Shown here: one piece after another, positions 33,914 through 42,801 of the stretch
Layout: each line of letters opens with the position of its first letter
Numbering within the stretch: position 1 is the first letter of the stretch
Source of the DNA: Brevibacillus brevis
Lineage (GTDB): Bacteria > Bacillota > Bacilli > Brevibacillales > Brevibacillaceae
NCBI RefSeq assembly: GCF_001039275.2
Contig: NZ_CP030117.1
Location: 2,170,001 to 2,234,000, forward strand
DNA length: 64,000 nucleotides
Direction: 5' to 3'
Notes under the pieces: model-generated
The model's input: the letters and a program-made list of their open reading frames with translations, nothing else
What the model was told of the DNA's origin: nothing
Databases searched by the model: none
Made by a program: the position numbers and the translations under genes

Positions 33914-36900
33914 TTGCAGTCAGTAGGAGGATGTCTTATTTTTACAGCTAACACAGAACCAGAACAGAATCGATCAAGCAAAAAAAAGCTGCTGCTTGGC
34001 TTTTTGATCATCATCATACCAGTCATCGCAATCATTGCTTATTTGTATAGGACTCCGCCGATGATTGCGACCTGGATTTGGAATACGCAGCTCATTGTCA
34101 CTGAAAGAGAAGAAATCATCGCATTTGCCAAGCAACATGACGTCAATCTCATTTATTTGCATATTGACCAAGAAAATGTTTCCACTCAAGATTATCGTTC
34201 CTTTATGAAGGAAGCAAATGCTTCTGGTATTCGCGTGGATGCTCTTGCAGGAGATCCGGTCTGGTCTCTCGTTTCCAATCGAAAAAGTATTACCACCTTT
34301 TTAAACTGGGTTCAGACCTATAATCAATCAGCAGGAGAAGGTGAAAAATTTAGTGGCCTCCATCTCGATATTGAACCTCACGTACTACCCGAATGGAATG
34401 AGAACAAGGAAGTAATCAAAAACGAATGGGTAGCTAATATCGAGTATTTGTCCGCGGAAATCAAAAAGGACCCGGCTTTGGAGTTAAGTGTCGATATCCC
34501 GTTTTGGATGTACGAGCTGTCGCTGGCAGACAAATCGGAAACTGTCAGCAAATGGCTGGTCAGCACGCTAGATCATGTAACGTTAATGGCCTATCGCGAC
34601 AGGGTAGAGGGACCGAACGGGGTATTGGAAATTGTAAACCCGATCATGAACGAAGCGGACGATCAAAAAAACAAAGTGGTCGTAGGCCTTAACCTGCTGC
34701 AAAGTGCAGAGGGAGAAAACACAACTTTTTATGAGGAAGGGCATGGCGGATTGGAGGAGCAACTGACCGTTCTCGAAGATAACCTCGAAGAATTTGCAGG
34801 CTACGCCGGATACGCCATCCATGACTACGAGAAGTGGAGGGAACTGGTCAAAAAAAGTGAAGCCCAGATGGAAGCAAGCAAAGCGTCAAAACCGATGCCT
34901 GTATTCGAAGGTGAAGGCAAAAAGCTGGTTGCCAAAGTAGATGGTGGGGATATTACCCTCTACAACGGGCAAGGCTGGGAACCCGTGTTTTGGGCGGGAA
35001 TCAATCTGGGTGCAACGACACCAGGACACTATCCTGGAGAGCTCTCCCCAACCCGCGAAGATTACTTGCGCTGGTTTTCGCAGATGAAGGAAATGAATAA
35101 CAAAGTCGTCCGCATTTATACGATTCTACCTCCGATTTTTTATGAGGCCTTACACGAGTTCAACCAAAAGCAGGAAGAGCCTTTGCTCCTGCTGCAAGGA
35201 ATCTGGTCGCCGGATGAAGCGCTCGCGGGTGAAGATCGGAAAGGACGGGATGCATTTACTCCCGAAATCACCAAAGATTTTCGCCAAGAGATTAGAGACG
35301 CTGTACAAGCAGTCCATGGAGACGTGACACTCCCGGAGCGGTACGGTCGTGCCAGCGGTGAATATCGGACAGATGTGTCACAGTACTTGGTAGGATGGAT
35401 ACTCGGTACCGAGTGGTATCCGTATACGGTACAGGTGACGAATGCATCACATCCGGACATGCCTCCTTATCAGGGAAAATATATCACGGCATCGGAAAAA
35501 GCGTCTCCTTTTGAAAGCTGGTTGGCCTTCATGCTTGATTATTTGGCTGAGGAAGAGATGAAATATGGATGGCAGCATCCCGTATCGTTCACAAACTGGC
35601 TGACGACCGATCCGCTGTCGCATCCTAATGAGCCGCTATCGCAAGAGGATATGGTCTCGATCGACCCGATGAATCTGAAGGCTTCACCGGAATGGGCAGC
35701 CGGTTACTTTGCCGCTTATCATGTTTATCCGTATTACCCGGACTTTTTGCGATATGAGGAAAAGTACCAAGCGTACCGGGATTCGAGCGGCAAGATAGAC
35801 CCGTACGCCGGATACTTGCGCGATTTGCGTGCCCACCATAAAGGAATCCCGTTGTTGGTTGCAGAATATGGGGTACCTAGCTCACGGGGAATGACTCATT
35901 ATGGGCCTGCTGGACGGAACCAAGGAATGCATACGGAACAAGAGCAAGGCGAGATGAACGCCGATATGCTGCGCAATATTTATGAAGAAGGTTATGATGG
36001 CGCACTTTTATTTGCATGGCAGGATGAATGGTTCAAATTTACCTGGAATACAATTGACCTAGAGTTGCCGTGGGAGCGGAGGGCGATGTGGAACAATCCG
36101 TTGACGAACGAGGAAAAATTCGGCGTCATTGCGGTGGAACCGGGTAACTACGCCTCTGACCAGATCATCCTTGATGGGCAAACAGCAGATTGGGAAAAAA
36201 GGCTTCAGCGAGTCAAACGTGCTTATCCGGGATTTGATCTATCTGTTACACACGATGAAGCGTACTTGTTTCTCATGCTAAAGAAGAGCGAAGGCGTTTG
36301 GGATTTCTCAAAGGACAGGCTGGATATTGGCTTCGATACGCTGAGTGGTGGGAGTCGAACTGCTGATAAAGCACCAGGTATTACATTTTCCCAAGAGATC
36401 GAATTTTTGTTGCAAATGCAAGGGGACAGCAATTCTCGCATTTTTGTCAACAGCGCCTATGATCAGCATAGTTGGCTATATGGGTACATCAAGGGAATGC
36501 TGCCTTGGGACGAGCGTTATGATCAAGCAGATAACGGCATATTCTTGCCATGGAAGCTGGCACTGAACAAAGCATTGTATTTACCAGAATCAAAGAAAAC
36601 AGTACCTTTTGAAGAGCTGGAAGTGGGTATTATGAAGCCAGGGATTTCCGATCCGCAAGATCCGGTGTACTACTCACTGGCAGATTGGTATGCAAAGGGA
36701 AATGTCTTGGAAATACGCATTCCTTGGATGCTTTTGGGGTATACTGACCCGAGCAGCAAGCAGGTTTGGAAATATCCGTATGAAGCGAATGGAGTTGTAC
36801 CAACCGAAAGTATAGGTATCGGCGTGGAAGTATTTGCACATTCCAATCAGAAGCCATTCTCGCGGGAAGCTTCCAAACCACTCTTGTACCAATGGGACAA

Positions 36901-36994
36901 ATGGGATCTGCCAACGTACCATGAACGAAAAAAGCAGAGCTTTGAGATTCTGCGCAAGGCCTATGAAGCCTATGGTATGCCAAAGTCTGAGTAA
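33914..36994 (+). CDS. Membrane-anchored multidomain glycoside-hydrolase-like protein
   Basis: A 1026-residue protein anchored by one helix (about 26-45). An outer TIM-barrel-like domain (about 55-310, with SGLHLDIEPHVLPEW carrying candidate acidic residues) is followed by a second glycosidase-like barrel (about 360-740, PVFWAGINLGATTPGHYPG, and LLVAEYGVPSSRG with a likely nucleophile Glu near 652) and a C-terminal beta domain (about 745-1010) resembling DOMON/CBM-type sugar-binding modules. It probably trims or processes the polymer. No RBS fits this TTG; AGGAGG is 7 bases before an in-frame ATT at 33938, so that may be the real start. Confidence 0.72.
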   Translation: MQSVGGCLIFTANTEPEQNRSSKKKLLLGFLIIIIPVIAIIAYLYRTPPMIATWIWNTQLIVTEREEIIAFAKQHDVNLIYLHIDQENVSTQDYRSFMKEANASGIRVDALAGDPVWSLVSNRKSITTFLNWVQTYNQSAGEGEKFSGLHLDIEPHVLPEWNENKEVIKNEWVANIEYLSAEIKKDPALELSVDIPFWMYELSLADKSETVSKWLVSTLDHVTLMAYRDRVEGPNGVLEIVNPIMNEADDQKNKVVVGLNLLQSAEGENTTFYEEGHGGLEEQLTVLEDNLEEFAGYAGYAIHDYEKWRELVKKSEAQMEASKASKPMPVFEGEGKKLVAKVDGGDITLYNGQGWEPVFWAGINLGATTPGHYPGELSPTREDYLRWFSQMKEMNNKVVRIYTILPPIFYEALHEFNQKQEEPLLLLQGIWSPDEALAGEDRKGRDAFTPEITKDFRQEIRDAVQAVHGDVTLPERYGRASGEYRTDVSQYLVGWILGTEWYPYTVQVTNASHPDMPPYQGKYITASEKASPFESWLAFMLDYLAEEEMKYGWQHPVSFTNWLTTDPLSHPNEPLSQEDMVSIDPMNLKASPEWAAGYFAAYHVYPYYPDFLRYEEKYQAYRDSSGKIDPYAGYLRDLRAHHKGIPLLVAEYGVPSSRGMTHYGPAGRNQGMHTEQEQGEMNADMLRNIYEEGYDGALLFAWQDEWFKFTWNTIDLELPWERRAMWNNPLTNEEKFGVIAVEPGNYASDQIILDGQTADWEKRLQRVKRAYPGFDLSVTHDEAYLFLMLKKSEGVWDFSKDRLDIGFDTLSGGSRTADKAPGITFSQEIEFLLQMQGDSNSRIFVNSAYDQHSWLYGYIKGMLPWDERYDQADNGIFLPWKLALNKALYLPESKKTVPFEELEVGIMKPGISDPQDPVYYSLADWYAKGNVLEIRIPWMLLGYTDPSSKQVWKYPYEANGVVPTESIGIGVEVFAHSNQKPFSREASKPLLYQWDKWDLPTYHERKKQSFEILRKAYEAYGMPKSE

Positions 36995-37044
36995 TATCCG
37001 ATTTAACACCGAAAAACAGAGAGGTGGGGGAGTGATCCCCACAT

Positions 37045-37088
37045 AAAAAAGGCGTGCGAACCCGAAATCAGTTCGTACGCCTTTTTGT
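37045..37088. terminator. Bidirectional terminator ending the exopolysaccharide operon
   Basis: AAAAAAGGCGTGCGAAC and GTTCGTACGCCTTTTTG form a long stem with A and T runs on both sides. It is shared with the convergent S8 protease gene. Confidence 0.88.
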
Positions 37089-37100
37089 TCATTGAACTTA

Positions 37101-38498
37101 TTACCCACCAAAACGCAGTCGTTGAAAGAATTTATTAAGCAAGCCGCCGATTGTTTTGGGCGGTTGTTCTGTTTTGACTCGCTCGGCCGGCTGGGCTTGG
37201 CGAAGGGCCTGGTTCACATTGATCATACCGTACCCGTATAACTGATCGTGCCCAGGAGCACCGAGGTCAGTCGAAGACTGTCTAATGAGATTCATCACGT
37301 CTTGGGTATTCATATTGGGATGAATGGAACGGATGAGCGAAGCGAGTGCAGCGACATGAGGGCACGCCATCGAAGTACCTGATAGCGAGGCATAGTCACT
37401 ATAAATGTACGTGCTCGGAATATCCACCCCAGGAGCAGATACATCCACATAATCACCAAAGTTGGAAAAATCGGCGCGTTCTTTACGGTGATCGACAGCG
37501 GCGACGGCAAGGACTTCATCATAGGCAGCAGGAAAGCTAGGCTGATCGCTCGCATCGTTTCCGGAAGCCGCGACTAACACGACATTATTATCAAAGGCAT
37601 AGCGACAAGCTTCCCGCAGAGCAGCAGAAGAGGTGTAGTTACCTACACTCAAGTTGATGACATCTGCTCCGTTATCTGTCGCCCAATAAATACCTTGTGC
37701 GATGTCCACCGCTGATCCGGAACCGTCTGCGCCAATAGCTTTGACCGGCATGATCTTGCTATTCCAGGACATTCCAGCAATGCCATCTTTGTTATTCGTT
37801 TTCGCCGCTATGACACCAGATACGTGGGTTCCATGGCCATTATCATCCTCCGGTTTGTTACTGCCATCCAAAACGTTGTAGCCTTTGACCAGCTTACCAG
37901 CAAATTCCGGATGCTTCATATCCACACCTGTATCGACGACTGCAACAATGACATCACTGCTGCCTTCGCTGACGTCCCAGCTTTGCTCCATGCCGATCAG
38001 AGGAAGATTCCACTGGTATTCCTTGTAATACGTATCGTTTGGTTTCACGTTAGGAAGTAAGAGGTAATTTGGCTCGGCAAATACGGAGTCAGGGTGTTCA
38101 GCCAGTTTTTTCATGAGCTGCTTGGTAGTCATACTCTTTGATTTGATAATGAGAAATTTGTCAAAATCATGTTTGATCTTGGCATCCAAAGAAGAAACGA
38201 GCTGATCAATTTTTTCTTGCTTGGGGCGTGGTGAAAAGCGCACGACGACTTCGTTTTCTACATAATGACTGCGGTCACGCTGGTTATGATGAAGCGTTTG
38301 AATATGGCTTTTTTTCTCCAGGTCACGACGAATGTCTTTCACCTGTTCAATGTAGTTAATGCGGGGAATTCTCGCTTGAACCGATGTCACGCGGGGATGA
38401 GGTTCGCGCATTTCCTGTTCTGCATTCTGATTCATCCGATACGGGACAACTACGAGACCAACCAAGGCAACAGCGGCAATAAAAGGCCAGACGCGCAA
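37101..38498 (-). CDS. Secreted S8 subtilisin-like serine protease
   Basis: An exported subtilase. A hydrophobic N-terminus (VWPFIAAVALVGLVVV) acts as signal or anchor; a propeptide follows (VENEVVVRFSPRPKQEKIDQ, then VFAEPNYLL). The catalytic triad lies in VVDTGVD (Asp), NGHGTHVSG (His) and SLSGTSMACPH (Ser). The C-terminal 30 residues are Pro/Lys/Arg rich. The TTG start follows GGAGGGAG by about 9 bases. It may process extracellular proteins; a link to the convergent operon is not shown. Confidence 0.88.
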   Translation of the reverse strand: MRVWPFIAAVALVGLVVVPYRMNQNAEQEMREPHPRVTSVQARIPRINYIEQVKDIRRDLEKKSHIQTLHHNQRDRSHYVENEVVVRFSPRPKQEKIDQLVSSLDAKIKHDFDKFLIIKSKSMTTKQLMKKLAEHPDSVFAEPNYLLLPNVKPNDTYYKEYQWNLPLIGMEQSWDVSEGSSDVIVAVVDTGVDMKHPEFAGKLVKGYNVLDGSNKPEDDNGHGTHVSGVIAAKTNNKDGIAGMSWNSKIMPVKAIGADGSGSAVDIAQGIYWATDNGADVINLSVGNYTSSAALREACRYAFDNNVVLVAASGNDASDQPSFPAAYDEVLAVAAVDHRKERADFSNFGDYVDVSAPGVDIPSTYIYSDYASLSGTSMACPHVAALASLIRSIHPNMNTQDVMNLIRQSSTDLGAPGHDQLYGYGMINVNQALRQAQPAERVKTEQPPKTIGGLLNKFFQRLRFGG

Positions 38499-38583
38499 AA
38501 AAACTCACTCCCTCCAGTGCTGTTGTCTATAGCGTGCACATGAAGGGAGTGATTATGAAGGAAATAGCTTACAATTAGCGTAA

Positions 38584-39354
38584 CTAGATTAAACCAAGCT
38601 TTGCTAAGCCATGCTGGATGCCACTGTCGTTTACATGGCGCGTAATCATATTGGCGAACGGCTTCAATTCTTCATGAGCATTACCCATCGCTACCCCCAT
38701 ACCAACATAGGAGAGCATCTCTTTGTCGTTCAATCCATCTCCAAAGGCAACAGCATCCGCAGGAGTGAGTCCAAAATGTTTTAAGACGGCTTCAATTCCT
38801 TTTGCTTTTGAGCCGTTTGGGGGCAAAATATCCATGCAGTGCTCATGCCAGCGAATGTAAGAGACGTCATGGAATTCACCCGTGTATCTTGATTCATCAG
38901 CGCCACAGTAGAGAAATGCTTGATAAATCGGCGTTTCCTCCCAGTAGCGATGGCGATACGCTGGAGATTCCAGTCGCAACCAATCAAAAGACTCAATGAT
39001 ATGTGGGTGGTCCATCGCATTGGCATAGCAGTGTTCTGCGCTCAAAAATACCATGGGATGGGAATGACCCTCAGCCATTTGTTCGAGCGTTGCCAATGTA
39101 TCTGTAGCAATTGGCGTGTGATGGATGATCTTCCCTTCGCTCTTCACATACGACCCGTTAAAGCCCACGAATGTCTCAATGCCCAATTGCTCAGCGATGG
39201 GCATCAAATGATAAGGAGCTCGGCCAGTTGCGATCGCGACATGGACACCGTTTTGTTTTAATGTTTGTACGGCGTCCACTGTTGTTTGTGGAATGATGTG
39301 ATCGGTGTTCAGTAAGGTTCCGTCAATGTCAAAAAAGACGATTTGATAAGCCAC
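38584..39354 (-). CDS. Cof-type HAD phosphatase
   Basis: A HAD-superfamily IIB hydrolase. Motif I is FFDIDGTLL, motif II lies in IATGRAP, and motifs III/IV in GSKAKG and FGDGLNDKEML. The C2 cap lies in the middle. It probably dephosphorylates sugar phosphates, FMN or pyridoxal phosphate; the substrate cannot be read. It is monocistronic. Confidence 0.85.
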   Translation of the reverse strand: MAYQIVFFDIDGTLLNTDHIIPQTTVDAVQTLKQNGVHVAIATGRAPYHLMPIAEQLGIETFVGFNGSYVKSEGKIIHHTPIATDTLATLEQMAEGHSHPMVFLSAEHCYANAMDHPHIIESFDWLRLESPAYRHRYWEETPIYQAFLYCGADESRYTGEFHDVSYIRWHEHCMDILPPNGSKAKGIEAVLKHFGLTPADAVAFGDGLNDKEMLSYVGMGVAMGNAHEELKPFANMITRHVNDSGIQHGLAKLGLI

Positions 39355-39463
39355 TTCTTATCCGCTCCTCTCCACGCTATCTCTAGTTGTTCTCTTTATA
39401 TAGGTTTTGCACAAAAAAATAGGAAAAGGAATGCCTGCTGGGACACTCCTTCTCATTTCGCTA

Positions 39464-40579
39464 TTAGAATACAGCTACTTCTGTCTCGCTGTCAAATACA
39501 TGACATTTGGCAAGATCCATCGCTAGTTTTACCTTCATCTTTGGTTTTAGCGCTTCACGAGAATCCACGCGTGCTACCATCTGGGTATCCCCGATATTGT
39601 GGAAATAGACGTACAATTCGGAGCCCATGTTTTCTACGACTTCCACTTCTGCTTCCAGTGAGCTCTCAAAGGGATTGGCTTCCATAAAAGAGGCGTCGCT
39701 GTAAATGTCCTCCGGGCGAATACCAAAAATAACCTGCTTATTTACATAACCTTTTTCCCGTAAAGTTTTGGCTTTATCTTCTGGGAAGCGTACATGAATA
39801 TTTTGTGCATCAAAATAGAGTGCCCCGTCTTTCTCGGAAAGACTCCCTTTCACAAAGTTCATCGCAGGTGAGCCGATAAAGCTCGCAACAAACAGATTGA
39901 CTGGATAATTGTAGATTTCAGTAGGGGTTGCCACCTGTTGGATCAGGCCGTCCTTCATGACGACAATCCGGTCTCCCATGGTCATGGCTTCCGTCTGATC
40001 GTGCGTTACATAAATAATCGTCGTATTCAACCGTTGGTGCAGTTTCAATATTTCCGTGCGCATTTGTACACGCAGCTTCGCATCGAGGTTGGACAACGGT
40101 TCATCCATCAAAAATACTTGCGGCTCACGAACGATCGCACGACCCAACGCGACACGCTGTCTTTGTCCCCCTGACAGCGCTTTTGGCTTGCGGTCTAACA
40201 AATGGGAAATATCGAGAATTCGAGCTGCATCTTGAATGCGCTTATCAATATCGGATTTGGAGAATTTGCGCAATTTCAGGCCGAAAGCCATATTTTCGTA
40301 TACATTCATATGCGGATAGAGTGCATAGCTTTGGAAAACCATGGCGATGTCGCGATCTTTGGGAGCCACATCGTTGACACGGCGATCGCCTATGTATAAA
40401 TCACCTTCCGAAATCTCTTCCAGACCTGCAATCATGCGCAGCGTAGTAGATTTTCCACAACCAGATGGTCCGACTAGAACGAGGAATTCGCGATCTTGAA
40501 TTTCCAAGTGAAAATCGTCAACTGCCGTAACGTTGCTTCCATATCGTTTATAAATGTGGGAAAGACTTACCTTTGCCAT
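39464..40579 (-). CDS. Sugar ABC transporter ATPase (MsmX/UgpC type)
   Basis: A cytoplasmic ATPase that energises carbohydrate ABC importers. Walker A is [10 protein letters not shown], the signature [14 protein letters not shown], Walker [14 protein letters not shown], and a C-terminal MalK-like TOBE region is present (GIRPEDIY). It lacks permease or binding-protein neighbours, as is usual for the shared ATPase MsmX in Bacillus. The ATG at 40579 follows GAGGAGG by about 10 bases; the upstream ATG at 40615 would add twelve unconserved residues. A CdaR-like regulator gene lies upstream on the same strand. Confidence 0.87.
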   Translation of the reverse strand: MAKVSLSHIYKRYGSNVTAVDDFHLEIQDREFLVLVGPSGCGKSTTLRMIAGLEEISEGDLYIGDRRVNDVAPKDRDIAMVFQSYALYPHMNVYENMAFGLKLRKFSKSDIDKRIQDAARILDISHLLDRKPKALSGGQRQRVALGRAIVREPQVFLMDEPLSNLDAKLRVQMRTEILKLHQRLNTTIIYVTHDQTEAMTMGDRIVVMKDGLIQQVATPTEIYNYPVNLFVASFIGSPAMNFVKGSLSEKDGALYFDAQNIHVRFPEDKAKTLREKGYVNKQVIFGIRPEDIYSDASFMEANPFESSLEAEVEVVENMGSELYVYFHNIGDTQMVARVDSREALKPKMKVKLAMDLAKCHVFDSETEVAVF

Positions 40580-40686
40580 GAAAAAGGCACCTCCTCGGGT
40601 TTGTGAAGAGAGCAAATTCTTGGATGACTGTAAGGGTAGGGTACCAAGTCATAGGCAAGATGGATACGGACAGTATATACAAAATG

Positions 40687-40706
40687 TTTCGTCAATTTTG
40701 ACGAAA
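40687..40706. other. 20-bp inverted repeat at CdaR-like gene stop
   Basis: TTTCGTCAA and TTGACGAAA flank a 2-base centre and overlap the stop codon of the upstream minus-strand gene. No proper T-run follows. It may be a weak terminator or an operator for the msmX-like gene. Confidence 0.4.
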
Positions 40707-41720
40707 GAGAAGGTAGAGCTGAAGCATGACGGCATCAGGAAACAATCGCGGGTCTAATCCGGTTTGTTCTGTCAGCTTGTCCAATCGATACAGCAGTGTA
40801 TTCCGGTGAAGGAAAAGCTGCCGCGCTGTATCGCTTACATTCAATTGTCTGGCGAACAACGTATCTAATGTTTCCCGTTGTTCATCTGTCATGTGCGGAA
40901 CGGTTATGACAGCGGCTAGCTCGTTGGCGATTGCGGCTGCTATTTCTTTGGGGAGAGAAGCTGCCCATCGTTCTAACGGATAAGACCAATCCCCAGCAAC
41001 CATCATTTGTGGTCGATAGGATTGGAGGGTGCGGGCGAGTGATACTTGTCGTAAAAGAGTGTCGCCCAATGCAAGTGGACTCGTGATTGGCGATCCAACA
41101 ACAAGGCGAACGGGTTCCATCCATTCCATCGAAATCAGATCATGTAAGCCAGATGCCCACTCCAAAAGCTCTGATGCCGATTTTTGATGATCGAGCATGG
41201 AGACAGGGACGATGAGAAGGGCATGTGTTTGGGTCAAAGGAATAAAATCGGGTACTCCTTCAAAAAAATCATGCAACAAGGGCTGCAAGGAACCCCATTC
41301 TCCTTTGCGGTCTGGTCTGCATCGCTCTAATAAAAATGAGACGCGTGCTTCTTTCCACGGCCATTTCGCTTCCAGCTGATCAGGCATTGCAACAGGGGTA
41401 CCAGAGACAATGCCCGAAAGCCAATTGAATATCTGTTTTGAGAGGGGAAGCGTTGCTGGATCATCCACTTGAGGAAAAATCAGATCCAACAACGCCCGGG
41501 CTGAAGTATGCCAAGATGCCGTTTCGATAAGGATCAATGTCATTTCACCGTTGCTCGAATGGAGGGCAACTTGCTCCCAGCCCTTTTGTATCCAATCGAG
41601 CTGGACTTGTGCTGCTTCTGTTTGTGAGACATGTACATATTCGATAGGTAAATTTGTCGCTTGTCGGATGTGCTCGACATCTCTCTTCCATTTTTCCACA
41701 AGGTTCCCCCATCTCGACAT
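40692..41720 (-). CDS. CdaR/PucR-like helix-turn-helix regulator
   Basis: A 342-residue regulator whose C-terminus is a PucR-type HTH (about 285-340, SDTARQLFLHRNTLLYRLDK, then LTEQTGLDPRLF). The N-terminal 280 residues resemble the GGDEF-like CdaR region but have no named sensory domain. It lies just upstream of the MsmX-like ATPase gene, so it may control sugar uptake (inference). A TATAAT lies only 13 bases before this ATG; a GTG at 41699 after GGGGGAA is an alternative start. Confidence 0.75.
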   Translation of the reverse strand: MSRWGNLVEKWKRDVEHIRQATNLPIEYVHVSQTEAAQVQLDWIQKGWEQVALHSSNGEMTLILIETASWHTSARALLDLIFPQVDDPATLPLSKQIFNWLSGIVSGTPVAMPDQLEAKWPWKEARVSFLLERCRPDRKGEWGSLQPLLHDFFEGVPDFIPLTQTHALLIVPVSMLDHQKSASELLEWASGLHDLISMEWMEPVRLVVGSPITSPLALGDTLLRQVSLARTLQSYRPQMMVAGDWSYPLERWAASLPKEIAAAIANELAAVITVPHMTDEQRETLDTLFARQLNVSDTARQLFLHRNTLLYRLDKLTEQTGLDPRLFPDAVMLQLYLLFRQN

Positions 41721-41740
41721 GAAAGTAAGGCTATTATACC

Positions 41741-42643
41741 TTAGTCGAGGGCGAGCGTGGCAGCTGTTTCTTGTAGAGCCAAAGCTGGAGCGGCCATCTC
41801 GTTGAATGGAGCATCACTGCCCAGTACATGCAAAGTTATCTCGGGACGGGAACGCAGACGGATGTTTACCCCTGTTTGCCCCAGGCCCTCACTGATGTAA
41901 AAGAGTCGACCATCCATCTCGTGAAGACCTTTCACGATATTTAGCTTAGGCAGCTTCCCCATCGTTGCGAGATGAAAGGGGCGAGGCCAATGGATTTGTC
42001 CGCCGTGAAAATGCCCTGACAACAAATAATCGTAAGCATACTCTTTCATGTGCAAAACTATATTAGGATCATGAGTCAAGACGAGCTTTGCTCCAGTCTC
42101 GGGTACACCGAAGAAAGACTTGTCCAGGTTGCTATGGCGCGTGCTGAAATCATCCACACCGATAATGTGCAGGGGCTGTCCCTTGTGATAGATGGTTTCA
42201 TTTTCGTTGATAAGAACACGGCAGCCAATACGTTCTAACTCTGATTTCAACTGTGCGAGCTTGAAAGGGGTAAGAACGTAGTCGTGATTGCCAAAAACCA
42301 CATAAGTTCCGAGTGCTGGCTGTAATTGCTGGAGACATTGCACAAAAGCAACTGCCTTCGGAATGTTTTTTTCGCGGTCGAGCAAATCTCCGGTAATCGC
42401 AATCAGGTCTACCTGACGCTGCGAGAAGTCATCGACAATGCACTGGGGCAATACAGACAAGTTTTCCATGTGCAAATCAGACAAATGCAAGATCGAAAGC
42501 GGCTCAAACTCATGCGGTTGTTGAAGGTGTCGGGATTTTTTCAAGGGTATGGCTATTTCCTTTATTTGAACATCAAATGTATTGCGATAGGCTCGAAAAA
42601 GCAACAAGGCGATAGCGCCAAGTAAAATAAACCAGATCATCAT
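41741..42643 (-). CDS. Membrane-anchored metallophosphoesterase (YkuE-like)
   Basis: A calcineurin-like phosphoesterase anchored by an N-terminal helix (MMIWFILLGAIALLLFRAY). The metal motifs are LSDLHMENL, TGDLLDRE, VFGNHDY, LTHDPNI and SGHFHGGQI. Related YkuE proteins hydrolyse UDP-sugars or phospholipid-linked substrates at the membrane. The ATG at 42643 follows AAAGGAGA; a frame extending 74 residues upstream lacks conservation and a ribosome site. It is divergent from acsA. Confidence 0.87.
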   Translation of the reverse strand: MMIWFILLGAIALLLFRAYRNTFDVQIKEIAIPLKKSRHLQQPHEFEPLSILHLSDLHMENLSVLPQCIVDDFSQRQVDLIAITGDLLDREKNIPKAVAFVQCLQQLQPALGTYVVFGNHDYVLTPFKLAQLKSELERIGCRVLINENETIYHKGQPLHIIGVDDFSTRHSNLDKSFFGVPETGAKLVLTHDPNIVLHMKEYAYDYLLSGHFHGGQIHWPRPFHLATMGKLPKLNIVKGLHEMDGRLFYISEGLGQTGVNIRLRSRPEITLHVLGSDAPFNEMAAPALALQETAATLALD

Positions 42644-42801
42644 GGTCAGCCATCTCCTTTGCGGTAAGAATACCGTCATTATACAAGAAAAAGTTCGCGA
42701 TCGAATAAGTAGGTTCTGGCAGGAGGAATTACGCAAAAAATGTAGAAATATTATGAATGTTGCGTAGTGAGAAAAACGAAGTAGAGTGGGAGAGTGAAGA
42801 C

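Noticed and set aside
39386..39400. GTTCTCTTTATA upstream of the Cof-type phosphatase
   Set aside because: A single SinR-like half-site without a second arm; not enough to claim an operator.
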